From positions 13,703,835 to 13,767,834 of the forward strand of contig CM022677.1 in NCBI GenBank assembly GCA_012295275.1: a DNA stretch of 64,000 bases, written 5' to 3'. The position numbers and the translations under genes were made by a program. Within the stretch, counting starts at the first letter, position 1; each line of letters opens with the position of its first letter. Source of the DNA: Chrysomallon squamiferum (Eukaryota > Mollusca > Gastropoda > Neomphalida > Peltospiridae). Below are positions 10,395 through 22,911 of this stretch, in pieces. The notes under the pieces were generated by a model, which saw nothing but the letters and a program-made list of their open reading frames with translations, made no database searches and was not told where the DNA came from.

Positions 10395-11934
10395 TGTCTA
10401 TGTAATCTATCTGTATTTATTTCTGTGATGTGTATTTATACAGAGATAAATAGTTACATCTTTCTGTATTTATATCTTTTATCTATATAATCTACCTGTA
10501 TTTATCTCTGTATATCTGTCTGTATAATCTACCTGTATTTATCTCTGTATATCTGTCTGTATAATCTACCTGTATTTATCTCTGTGTATCCGTCTGTATA
10601 ATCTACCTGTATTTATCTCTGTATATCTGTCTATATAATCTACCTGTATTTATCTCTGTATATCTGTCTATATAATCTACCTGTATTTATCTCTGTATAT
10701 CTGTCTATATAATCAATCTGTATTTATCTCTGTATATCTGTCTATATAATCTACCTGTATTTATCTCTGTATATCTGTCTGTATAATCTATTTGTATTTA
10801 TTTCTATGTATCTATAAATATAATCTACCTGTATTTATTTCTGTATTTCTGTATATATATAATCTATCTGTATTTATTTCTGTATTTCTGTCTATATAAT
10901 CAATCTGTATTTATCTCTGTATATCTGTCTGTATAATCTATCTATTTATCTATGTGTATCCGTCTATATAATCTACCTGTATTTATCTCTGTGTATCTGT
11001 CTGTATAATCTATCTGTATTTATCTCTGTGTATCTGTCTATATAATCTACCTGTATTTATCTCTGTGTATCTGTCTATATTATCTACCTGTATTTATCTC
11101 TGTGTATCTGTCTATATAATCTATCTGTATTTATCTCTGTGTATCTGTCTATATAATCTATCTGTATTTATCTGTGTATCTGTCTATATAATCTACCTGT
11201 ATTTATCTCTGTGTATCTGTCTATATAATCTACCTGTATTTATCTCTGTGTATCTGTCTATATAATCTATCTGTATTTATCTCTGTATATCTGTCTGTAT
11301 AATCTACCTGTATTTATCTCTGTATATCTGTCTGTATAATCTATCTGTATTTATCTCTGTATATCTGTCTGTATAATCTATCTGTATTTATCTCTGTATA
11401 TCTGTCTATATAATCAATCTGTATTTATCTCTGTATATCTGTCTATATAATCAATCTGTATTTATCTCTGTATGTCTATATAATCTATCTGTATTTATCT
11501 CTGTATATCTGTCTGTATAATCTACCTGTATTTATCTCTGTATATCTGTCTGTATAATCTACCTGTATTTATCTCTGTGTATCTGTCTGTATAATCTACC
11601 TGTATTTATCTCTGTATATCTGTCTATATAATCTACCTGTATATTTATCTCTGTATATCTGTCTGTCTATATAATCAATCTGTATTTATCTCTGTATATC
11701 TGTCTATATAATCTATTTGTATTTATTTCTATGTATCTATAAATATAATCTACCTGTATTTATTTCTGTAAATATAATCTATCTGTATTTATTTCTGTAT
11801 TTCTGTCTATATAATCAATCTGTATTTATCTCTGTATATCTATCTACATAATCTATCTGCATTTATTTCTATATATATATATATAAATATAATCTATCTG
11901 TATTTATTTTCTGTTATCTACTATTATCATATGT
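10395..11934. repeat. 37-bp satellite array running into the assembly gap
   Basis: About 40 units with consensus TCTGTATATCTGTCTATATA plus ATCTACCTGTATTTATC. Variants swap CTACC for CAATC or CTATC and GTATATC for GTGTATC. Near 10800-10870 and 11720-11800 units are degenerate. The array continues to the first N, so its true length is unknown and the gap was probably caused by the array. Confidence 0.95.
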
Positions 11935-12134
11935 NNNNNNNNNNNNNNNNNNNNNNNNNNNNNNNNNNNNNNNNNNNNNNNNNNNNNNNNNNNNNNNNNN
12001 NNNNNNNNNNNNNNNNNNNNNNNNNNNNNNNNNNNNNNNNNNNNNNNNNNNNNNNNNNNNNNNNNNNNNNNNNNNNNNNNNNNNNNNNNNNNNNNNNNNN
12101 NNNNNNNNNNNNNNNNNNNNNNNNNNNNNNNNNN
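11935..12134. other. Assembly gap, 200 N
   Basis: Exactly 200 N, the same length as the second gap, so it is a placeholder and not a measured size. A satellite lies on the left and a MULE relic on the right. Confidence 0.99.
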
Positions 12135-12410
12135 ATCCATGAAGCTGGCAGTCGCAGTGGCCAGGCGCCTGAGTCCCAGTTCTGTACTAAAGGCGATGAC
12201 CCTGCTAACAGCCTCTGGTGGAGTGTCGTAGAGTAGGAATGGCTCTGGATAAGGGCCAGCGGTCTTCTGTCACTCATCTGGTAGCTATGAACTCAGAGAG
12301 GTGCTGTGGTACTGGAGGAGTCTTGTGTTGCTTGCGTAATCTGCGCTTAGTGTTCTCGATTGATAAGGCGGCCTGTACATGTGGTCCGAGCTCGGCTGTA
12401 ACTTGAATAC
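12135..12410 (-). pseudogene. MULE-type (FLYWCH-associated) transposase relic
   Basis: Read on the minus strand this island translates into two consecutive blocks in different frames. The upstream block (about 12280-12405) contains AALSIENTKRRLRKQHKTPP followed by a VPQHLSEF-like end. The downstream block (12135-12280) contains LPDE, a stop where the family has Trp, PEPFLLYDTPPEAVSRVIAF and a GLRRLA...SFMD end. This order resembles the region linking the FLYWCH finger to the MULE transposase core in invertebrate Mutator-like elements (recognised from memory). One frameshift and one in-frame TGA break it. The catalytic core would lie in or beyond the gap, so this is a relic of unknown full length. 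Base composition is clearly richer in G+C than its surroundings. Confidence 0.65.
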
Positions 12411-14318
12411 TAGCATATGAAGTCATACGGAAATATTAATATTCAAACCTTAGGGCTTAGACTCATCCTATAATTTTTTACTGTGATCTGAAGAAATATA
12501 CAACATTTTTCCGCCCATCCAATTAAATCGTATTCATTAACATATCATTGTATTTCAGAAATTTAAAATATAATCATCTACATTATATGCACCCTTATAC
12601 CTAACAAGACTGACTTTCTTGGAGTACTTCCACCAAATCGTGTTCTTAACTTGGTATACATGTGGCCATGATAACAAATATTTCTGACTCCATAGTAATT
12701 TTATTGATATGTTTGTGGAATGTATTCTAATGATGGCACTAATGAGTCTCAGGAATGGTGCTCCCTCACATCTTTTATATTCATAGCATGGGTAATTAAG
12801 TTGGAAGCCATCTGGGAAGCCATATACAGGGATAGATCTGAAGATAAGATAAAGGGATAGATCTGAGGACATAAAGAGAAGGGATTACCCTTTGAATGGG
12901 TCAATTACAGAATGGCTTCTTAAAGAAAATGATAATTGAGACATTGAAAGAACCCATTGGATAGGTCAAGGACTCAATGACAATTAAAACTCAACTGGCC
13001 AACTTAATTGGGAAACTGACTTATTTTAGAGAGATGTAGAGATATAGATTGACATAGTGAAACATATGGATTATCATTGGGGAATGATAATTAATGGGTG
13101 AAAGAGCTGCATATTTATGATTGATATTTAAGAAGCATTAAAAATATTGTTTGGCAAAAAAAATAATTTGAAATACCTTTAACCTATTTAAAATAGGAAT
13201 TTTAGTAAAAATGTAGTGTTTCTTTCTTTCCTGTTGCTTTCTTTCCTACAACCATATTTTTAATAGAATATTTGTTCTCAACTGTTTTAAATCCTGACAT
13301 CTGCAAAATCAAACCCATTGCATCTTATCTAAAAACAATAAATGGAAAACCATGCTGAAATTGTTATAATTCATATAATTTAAAAAAAAAAGTCTTTGTG
13401 TGTTTTTATTTTTATTATGTATATATTGATCAAAATCTGTTTTTGTTGTCTGTCAACCAGCAGAAGATAATCTGACATAATCATTATATATATCTTATTA
13501 TATATATAAACAAACATTCACACATACATAAATACACATCTTGTTTGAGTTTATGAAAACAAACATTAGCATGAACACCAGTCATGCTGTACGTGTGTAA
13601 TCTCTCTCAACAGTTCTCTAAAGAGCCAGTTTTCATTCTCTCTCTCTTCTCTCTTCTCTTTCTTATTATTCTCAACTTAATTCTTTTTATCTATTTACAA
13701 ATACGTTAAACAGAGTTATTTCCCTTAGACCATTAACGCATATGCAATGTCTAGCTAAATTAGGTTTACTACATTTAGATGAAATCGGCTAATTCTATAA
13801 ATGTTTTAGTAAAATATTCTAATAGTTAGTATTAAATTCAACAGTTGATAAAGAGCCAGTTTTCATTATTTGTTGCTTTATTTGATTTATTATTATTACT
13901 TAATTAATTACTGAAAAATTCCTATTTCGCCTAAAACATTTATTTATTATTTTATTTCTTTTTCGATTTGTCTCTTCAGTAAAAACAATGAATTTGTATA
14001 CAACATATACACTATAAATCTAGAGCAGTCAGGTGACTCTGGGTTTCTTCGTGTGATATCTGCTTTGATTTTGTATAATATAAATAAGTGAATAGTTCTT
14101 ATTTAAAATTGTCATTTTTTATTCAATAGTAAACGTGTCACGCGAGTCTCGATTACGTCATTAGTTTTACAAACTGTACCATGTAAAACAAGTTTCTAAG
14201 GCGGAGACAATTTTGAATCCTTTTTTAAAAATAAAATAATCTATACAGGAGAAGGTGGAGATGTTGATGTGAATTTAAACTACTCTGCTGGATAAGCTTA
14301 ATGATTTTTGTTTTTTTC

Positions 14319-14375
<57 letters not shown>

Positions 14376-17280
14376 GAAAACGTGAGAAGAATGGTGAAAA
14401 CTGAGGTACACTTTACTTGAACAAGAACATTTTGTTTTCATTACTCCAAAACAAAAAACATTTGAGTTGCAGTTTGCAGGGACAAGCTCAGTATTCTATT
14501 GAGATAAAACACAAATAATTAACTTAGTTAACAAAATAAATAAATAAATAAATAAATAAATAAAGTTATTAATATTAATGTTAACCTCGAAGATCCTCCA
14601 GTATTTTGAGTATACACTGAACCTCTCTCAGTGACATACGATAACATCGCTGCTTTATTATCAATGTTTTCTACAGTGTTTATAACAAAATTACTGAAGT
14701 TGTAATTACAGCGACCCCTGTGCATATCTCTACAATCTGAGAGGTAGATAGGTAGACGGACAGACGGACATACAGAGAAACAGACCGATCGATAGATAGA
14801 TAGACAGACAGACAGATATAGAATTAAACAAGCCAAAATTGAACTGCGTAATTAATGTGACCAATAAAAGAAAAGATGTGAAAAGCGAGGTTAATGTGAT
14901 ATTATATTATAACGCATGTACAAACATTTTCTTACAAGTTCATTTGCCTATCAAATCTATCGGCTTATTATTTAACTACATATGTAAACACCATCTCAGT
15001 TATATCAACTTAACAACGTATCCTCTAAGGCAAACAGGTATACCAAACTCTTTCTTTTCTCTTTGTGTGTGTGTGTGTGTGTGTAGGGGGGTGAGTGCGT
15101 GTGTGTGTATCTGTTGATAATTGTTTCTTTATAATGACAAAACGACATTAACGATAAAAACAACAATAATTGCAATAATACTACTTAAAATGATAAAAAA
15201 AATATATATATATTAATAATAATAAAGAACAAATATTCAAACAAGGGAAAAAGAAAAGATTAAGAAAGGAAATAAAATGTTATTTCAAGGATATATTTAT
15301 TATAAAGAAACAATTAAATTAAACAGAAATAAAAATAATAATATGTATGTTTAAATAAAATCATTTTAGTGAAGTTAGTAAATTCAGTGAATAAAACACA
15401 TTCAGGAGACTTAAGATACCAGTAGTGATCTTTCGTGTATACGTGTTTAATTTTTCGACACTCAGTCTTTTTTGTATATTTACCAACGTGTTAAATAGAG
15501 TTCTTACCCTTAGACCGGGAACTTCTGAAATATATTATTCCTCGCATATGTGAGGTGACGGTAAATTAGATTTGCTGCTTTTAGATGAAAAGAACTAATT
15601 CTGTATAATGTTTTGTAGCAGACAGAACCAGCTTATTAACATTCCCTGCGTTTTCTTTGTCTTTTAAATACCAGTTTCTTATATTTTTGATTTATTTAAT
15701 GTGTTATTATTATTTATTGAATTATTGTAAAATGCCTATTTCATTTAATGTTTTTCAATCAATTTTATTTCTTTATTTTATTTATTTTGGTTGAAAAAGA
15801 AAGAAAGACGCAGGAGATCACGGCTTGGTAATATGAACAACCATCCGTATCAGTTAAATCATAGAAGGTTCAGAAAAGAGACGTAAAATAATTGAATTTC
15901 GAAGTTTAAAAACTACCGAGAGCTCACGGAAACTTCCGATCGAAATGCAATATGGCAAGATCGAAGTCCGATCAGTGTTTACACACTTTTAAACATGTAG
16001 TCCTTGATAATGCAATCAATTCTATTGGGATTATTAAAAGTAATTTGTGGAAGTATGTCAAATAACCAATGCCTCTGATACACAGATGTCTACTACTGAG
16101 AAGTAATTGTTGTAAAGGTAGAAACATTTTTTTGTTGTTGTTTTAGTTTGTACCGTTGACGTAATGTGCCATCTCGTACCGATTTCGTATTATACATTTT
16201 TTTCAGATATTATTAGACGTCACCAGCGAAAAAAAAAAAAAAATAAATAAAATAAAATAAAATAAAATAAAATATTAGAATAAAATTAAATAATTGAAAT
16301 AAAATTAAAAAAAGAAAAATTTTCACTGACGCTGGTGGATTAATATTCTCTTTAGGTACATAATGTGGACACGTTACACTTTTAAAACTCCATAGCGGTC
16401 AGCTCTCAGTACGTAGCTGTAAAACGATACTTGAAACCATTATACATTTTTATTTTTATATTCATTTCCATTTTTAATGCATTAGAGATGGTATTTATAA
16501 GTATTAAGTTTTCACTCTTTTTCGTTAAAACAAAAAGCATTCAACTTCTGAAACGTACTATCATGTAAGCAAACAATGAGTTTCCAATTTTAATTTTCTT
16601 TAAATCTTAAGTTATGGACGGGAACTTTGTAACATAATTTTTGTTGTAAACTGTTTGAAATCCTTATATCGTAAGTGATTTATCGCAAACAATCAATAAA
16701 CTAATAAATGACGGAACTTATGATTTAGTTATTTAACTAAAATGCCTGACATTTTTTATATGAATTATTTTCAATTTACAGGTGGAAATTGTCAAGTCTA
16801 TGTCAGATTTTTGTATTATTTTTTAAAGACTTGGTCAAAGACAGATCTCACTCTTTCCCTTACAGTACAAGGCATGTCAGTCTGCAGATTCAAAGGAGAA
16901 TTCACAATTTTATGGATTTGAGCTTTGAGAAATATTAGTATGGTATTGGTATTATTATTATTATTACATTTTTATTCATCTTATGTTTGTATTGCTTAAC
17001 TTTAACATATTTTGATCTACTCATGCATTCTTCTTGTTTAAATTAGTTTTATGAATTTAGATATAAAAGACAATTTAGTTGTTTTTATAAGTTGACCAGA
17101 ATGTAAAATTTGTAGTTATACTTTTTCATAGATCTGTATTTTTGTTTAAATTGTTTATTATTTATTATTAAAATATATTACAATAAGAGACAGATGATGT
17201 TTATTTATAATAATTTATTTCTAACATTACAGACAATTAAACACAATGGAAAATAGTTATTATTTTTATTAAATTTTATT
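12411..17280. other. AT-rich intergenic DNA with scattered repeats, no supported gene
   Basis: 13700-13960 and 15470-15750 are diverged direct copies of one another (both with a TTA/ACCCTTAGACC start, a TTTAGATGAAA block and a TGCCTATTTC/TTCCTATTTCG end). 14324-14375 is (ATT)n and 15064-15110 (TG)n. 16225-16320 is an A-rich tract between CACCAGCG and CGCTGGTG. A 105-residue minus frame at 12555-12872 has no recognisable motif. Confidence 0.55.
14324..14375. repeat. (ATT)n microsatellite
   Basis: About 17 uninterrupted ATT units. Confidence 0.95.
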
Positions 17281-17293
17281 ATTGTATCTACAG

Positions 17294-17425
17294 GAAAGAC
17301 ATGATTCTGGAATCAGCTTCAGTTACAAGAATATGGAGAAGACTATAAAGATTACTTCAAACAGTTGAGATATCTACTGATATAGACTAATTATGGATTT
17401 TTCTTTCCAAAGCAGTTTCCAGACA
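17294..17425 (+). repeat. Exon-like fragment, copy 2 (partner 9580-9712)
   Basis: Same acceptor-like lead (TTATTATTGTATCTACAG) and same blocks as 9580-9712, but better preserved. One frame reads QLQLQEYGEDYKDYFKQL before stops and continues, with interruptions, towards 17650. No family recognised. It may belong with the exon-like pieces at 21.3-22.9 kb. Confidence 0.4.
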
Positions 17426-17699
17426 GAGAAGTTGTTGACACTATATGTCAGTGTTGATTGATTGTTCTCCAATAGTTAACAGTGGATGATTCTTGGTTTT
17501 ATCAGGAAGGCAGTAAAACAACTTCCACTATAATGACTAAGGACACTTACAAAAGCTCTGTGCGGTTCTACATTACAGATTAGTGCAGAAGAAATGAAAA
17601 GATGTGGAGCAATGATATTTACAGATAGACAACAGGCAGGTTCCAGCTTAATGTTGTTTTCATAAAGAACATCTGTTTATCTAGCTGTAAGTGATTTAA

Positions 17700-19267
17700 A
17701 GGAAAGGAGAGATGATTGACAGATATGAGACTGACTGTCTGATGAAAGGTTAACAGGTAAAGAGATAAACAGGAAGATACACAGAAAGAAAAGAGAGAGA
17801 GACTGATAGAGTGATAGGCAGTTAGATCAAATGAATTGATAGATGATAGGCAGATAGGTAAACATGACAATGTTCATCTATCTTTCTGTGTATTCTTCTT
17901 TCTGTCATGTGTGTTTGTGTCCCAGGCTGAGAGTGTAGACATACAGATATATATATACATCATACAGGTTGTAATGCAGGCACAGATAGTTATGTATGTA
18001 GGTAGTTTGACATATGATTGAGGGATGGTTATTGATCTGTTGTAATGTGGATAGATAAACAGATAGGTATGTAGGTCAGTAGTTCAGTAGGTTGATATGT
18101 AGATATATGTAGATAGTTATGTAGCAGACAGACAGGTGTAGGGAAGTATGGATGATAATGTGGAAGACTGAATATGTATACAGGTATAGGTATGCATTAG
18201 TTTGAGCGGGGAATAGTATATAGAAGGAAAAGTTGCTTGTCTTTTTTGAAGAGTGAATATATTGAGTATATATGTGTACAAACAAACAGAAATATAGGGC
18301 AATTTGAAGGAGATATGTAGGTATGTAGGCAAGAAAATGTTTAAATGACTGATAGATGTTATTGATATATAAACTGTTAGGTAGGTTGATTATGTAGATA
18401 GAATGAGAAATTGTGTAGCTAGATATACATATAGAGATATATATAGATAGGTGTCAAATGCATGCATATGCATAGAAATGCATGTGTGTGTGTGTGTGTG
18501 TTGTGTGTGTGTGTGTGATTGAAAAGCATGGCTAAATATGATAATTGTGAATGAAAGTTATAAGTGTACAGTAACACAGAAAGATAGATATAAAAAGTAG
18601 TTATAATAATTTAGGGAGATAGTCAGGAAGATTAATAGGTGATTCATGGATGGTTATTGATGGATAGAGAAATATATATATATATGTGGAGGCATTTACT
18701 TAGAGTTCGATGGATGGATATACAGATAGCTAAAGAGATAGGCAGGTCAGTAGGTTCATATTCAGCTATAGACTGATAAATAGATAGACAGGAAGATAGA
18801 GAGAAAGATAGGTTAACCATATATACCACAAGAAAGGTAGCTTGATAGACAGAAGAAAGGTAGACAGATTACTAGAAAGATAGATAGATGCAAGAAGGCA
18901 TACCAGTAAGAAAGATTGAGTCTGTTGTTTGTGTCTTAGAGAGAGTGTTGCTTTTGTACATTGGATAAATAGAAAAATGAATAAATATATTGATAAACAG
19001 ATAGATAGACAGACTGATATATAGATAGATAGGTAGGTAGGTAGATAGATGGATAGAGATACAAAGACAGATAGAGAGGTGGATAGGGAAGTGTGGAGGT
19101 CTTGATGTGTATGTATGTTTGCTAGAGTGGATTGCTCTATGGCAGTGTTAAAGGAGGATTGTGAGTTTGTGTAAGAAAAAGTGTATTTGAATAATGCATT
19201 TTAAAAAGGGGGTAAATAGATTATATATGTACATGTGTCTGTGTGTGTGTGTGTTTGTGTGTGTGTG

Positions 19268-19308
<41 letters not shown>

Positions 19309-20200
19309 TGAGATAGATTGATAGAGAAATAGTTGGATATATGGATTGTTAGATGATTCCTAGAGAGATAGGTAGACAATACTTATATAGATAGATAGAT
19401 AGACAAACTGATAATGAGTATATATGAATATATTGTTATGTATTTAGAGGATTGGTATATAAATGAATGTGTAAATGAGAGTATGTTTATATTTGAGTGT
19501 GTGTGTTAAAGAGAAAGGCTAGATATAGATAGATATATTGAGAGCAAGACTGATATGTAGGTGTGGTTATATGTGTTTGTGTGTTTGACCTCTGTATGAA
19601 ACTGAGAAGTGTGCCATGTGTGTATGATTTTTCAGTGAATGAGATAATTATATGTCTATATATAGATATAGAAATAGAGATAGATATACAGATGTTTTTT
19701 ATAGAGATATATAGATAGATAGATTAGATTGATAGATGAGAGATAGATATGTGATATAGGTGCATATATATATATATATGCACCTATCGTTATTAAACAG
19801 AGAAAGGATGGTCAATAAATAAGTGTGAACAAGATTATGTTTATGCTGTTTATTTATTTTAGATAGATTAGATATAGATTTGTGGGTGGATTTAGTTAGA
19901 CAGAGAGAGGCATGTATATAGGTGTAAGAATATACAGAATAGAGTTTATACTGAGTAACTATTTTTGGGAGGGTTAGAGAGAGGTGATGTGTGTATGAGA
20001 ATGTGTTTATATTTGTTAGGTAAGCTATGTCTGCAAATGTGAAAGCTGGAGTGCATATGTAAGAAAGAGTGAGTATTTCTCTTTGTCAGCAAGATAGAGA
20101 ATACATGCATGTTCAAAAAGGAGTGTTCTTTGTATAATACACCCATTCTTTCTAAAAATATACAATTTGTTTTCAAAACTACTCTTAAATACATACATTT
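17700..20200. repeat. GATA-type simple-sequence DNA
   Basis: GATA, TAGA and ACAGATAG words dominate the plus strand, opposite in polarity to the TATC-rich 9.3-11.9 kb block. 18482-18516 and 19233-19304 are TG tracts. 19756-19787 is a perfect palindrome. Open frames here are low-complexity artefacts. Confidence 0.8.
19756..19787. repeat. Perfect 32-bp palindrome
   Basis: ATAGGTGC, sixteen alternating A/T bases, then GCACCTAT. Self-complementary throughout, so it could extrude as a hairpin or cruciform. Confidence 0.9.
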
Positions 20201-20227
20201 CTGTCTATAATCTGATGTCCTGTCTTT

Positions 20228-20307
20228 CTATCTATATATAGAAAGGGCTTTCAAATTAATGCCACTTTATTCAAAACTGGAAAAAGTAGCAGTACCCTAT
20301 GTATCCA
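20228..20307 (-). repeat. 78-bp inverted repeat, right copy (partner 9151-9228)
   Basis: From CTATCTATATATAGAAAGGG to the ACCCTATGTATCC end; reverse complement of the 9151-9228 copy with about 8 differences. Confidence 0.7.
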
Positions 20308-20621
20308 CATTCTCTCTAACACACAAACACATAATATTATAAGCCATACACATTTACACACTACATCTTTTACAGTGACATATATCTTTCTATCTTTCTG
20401 TCTCTCTGTCTACCTATGTATACAATACATATACACTCTCAAAAACACAGAGAAAACACACACAAAACCACACATGATATAACCATTTTTTCTATCTGTC
20501 TAAGTTTTTGTCTATCAAACTCTCTCTCTCTGAGTCTCTCTGTCTCACTCATCTCCTGCATGTATAACAACTTTCAAAATCCATATGTATCTTTCTGTTT
20601 GTCTGTCCATTTATAACAAAA

Positions 20622-20728
<107 letters not shown>

Positions 20729-21257
20729 CAGAGATAAAGAGTATATGTAGCTTTCTGTCTGTATTGTTCGTTTCCTGCTTAATAAGAACGTGTGTTGCTT
20801 TTGCCTCTGATCGGTAGAGAAATACACTTTTTTTTTCCTTAAATATTTCAATGTTGTTTTTGCTGTTTTTTATTACTTTATTTAAGTCTTGAAAGAAACA
20901 GCTATCTGTTAACCTCCTCCACTCACATACAAACATAAACCAGTGGAATTTGTACAGGACAATACTGATAGATGAAATTAACTGATATATATTTCACACT
21001 AAGGTAAAAGGAGGTGATTATATTTTCTCTACACTGTCGTGTCCAAGTGCAGAGATTTGAGTTGTTTTATTTTATTAAATATTTTTCTAATTTACTGTTG
21101 GTTAATTCTTTGTAACAGATCATATTTAGTATATAACAGCTTTATTTATTTTCAGAGATGTCAGTTGTTAGCCTTCCATTTTCTGTCAGTTTACTTAATA
21201 TATAATAAAATTATGAAATTAATTCCATATCAGTAATTTTAATATTTTTATTTAGAA

Positions 21258-22911
21258 ACCCTTTTACTTACAGACCCTGTCTGCGTGATTATCAGCTTGA
21301 AAGAATCTGACATTTTATCTCATGTTGAATGTCGTCAGTAATACTAACAGAAACCATAGAAACCGATTCCAGTCAGAATATTTTTGTCAGCAGTTCCTAC
21401 AGTTCCTAGATGGTTTGAGAAGAAAGCATGCAATGTCAATAATGGAAAAAAAAGGTAAGTTCTTTTTGAGTAATATTATTTATTCTTGTTAGAATTTACT
21501 TTTTACAGGAATAATAAAATTTAACACATAAGATGAAATGAAATTTATTTTAACTGGATAAATAAGACACATAAAAACTTTCATAATGAAGCTGTAGGGT
21601 ATTTTTGTAATTGTATAAATACTTTAATCCTAGCATTAAATTAGTTTCCTATTTGAGAATGCATTTTAACTGGAATCTAGATCAGCATTTGCCAGATTAA
21701 ACACTTTTTTATAAATATTTTCATGTTATTACAGAAGTTTTTTTGATTATTCTTAATATTTTAATTCTGTTTTTCAGCTGCAGTAACACAAATGTCAGGC
21801 AGCTGAAATTCTTGATTCTCTGGACTACCTCTGAAATCCTGGTGATCTTCTCAAAGAGGTCATTAAAAATGGAAATGTGAGTAGTTTAGAAAAATGTTGT
21901 CTTCGTGTTTCTAATTCTGCAGTATATGTAGATGTGATGCCTCAGGACCTCTCATTCAATTATGTTTTTTCTTCATAATACCATTTAACCAGAAACCATG
22001 GTGGTTTAATGACTTGTCTTAATTAAAAATACTTTTATAAATTTAAATCTTAATATAATTTTGCAACAGTGTAAATAAAATGATATAAAAGCGTAACAGG
22101 TTAAAATCAAGATTTGTTTTCATCCAGCCCCTGCAAGGAGTTAGAGAAGAAGACTAGTAACAGTATAAGACTTAGTAGCATCTAGTGAAAGGTTACTTTT
22201 TTACTGTTAAAATAAAATAAAATGTTTACATTTAGAAGTCTTTCTTAATATTCCAACAGATTAATCATGAATGTTTCTTTCATTAACATAAATTCTTTAG
22301 AAAGTTTCACCTAATTCAGTTACTTTATACCTAACATCAAACTGTACTACAACATAAAATGAAAAAATATTTATGAGTTTTATTTTTATTTATTTACCTT
22401 ATTGTTCTATTATTGTTTATTAGTTTTTCTGAGTATGAAGATTTTATGTTTAAAACCTAATGTAGCAATAACTGCATAATTATGAAAATACTATTTATTA
22501 ATGTCTAATAACTTTTACCTTATTTCTTTGTTTTTCTAAAATATGAAATGAAATATTTACAAAATATAAAAATAAATTATTATTATTTATACTTGTTTTA
22601 TTTTATTATTATAATTGTTGAGGGTTTTTTTATTTCATTTTAATAAACATCTTTGTTTTTCTGTTTATAATACTTAATAATGACATATAATATAAAGCTT
22701 TTATTTATTACAGATTTCGTGAAGGAGTTGGCAAGGGAGATAACTGTGACTAAGCCTGTTTCAGGAAGTTCGATCTGACGTCTGCGCTGGCAAATCCTAG
22801 ATTCCAGTCACATCTCATCTTGACAGAGTTCTTCCTCAATCTGTCCCATGACATTCTGCTGTGTTCTGATGCACAAGCAGAGTTCAGTAGATGTTGTTCT
22901 CAATCATTATG
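21258..22911 (+). pseudogene. Three exon-like segments with splice signals, frames broken; unidentified
   Basis: Segment A ends at 21454 with a textbook donor (AAAG|GTAAGT). Its last ~110 bases are open and include FQSEYFCQQFLQFLDGLRRK. Segment B is 21778-21876 (99 nt), preceded by TTAATTCTGTTTTTCAG and followed by GTGAGT. Its most protein-like frame reads QAAEILDSLDYL, stop, NPGDLLKEVIKN. Segment C is 22714-22911 (198 nt), preceded by TTATTTATTACAG and followed by GTAATG; one frame is open apart from a single stop and includes RKFDLTSALANPRFQSHL. B and C are both multiples of three, which favours former coding exons. Stops in the best frames suggest a decayed gene or a non-coding transcript. 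The short amphipathic helices hint at a death-fold protein, but I cannot support a family. Segment C also contains AAGGGAGATAACT. Confidence 0.35.

Noticed and set aside
12555-12872. 105-residue minus-strand frame
   Set aside because: No recognisable motif, no splice or start context, and no second copy. It can arise by chance in AT-rich DNA; kept only as a note.
16200-16340. A-rich tract between CACCAGCG and CGCTGGTG as a possible retroposon or MITE
   Set aside because: The inverted words are only 7-8 bp and no target duplication is visible.
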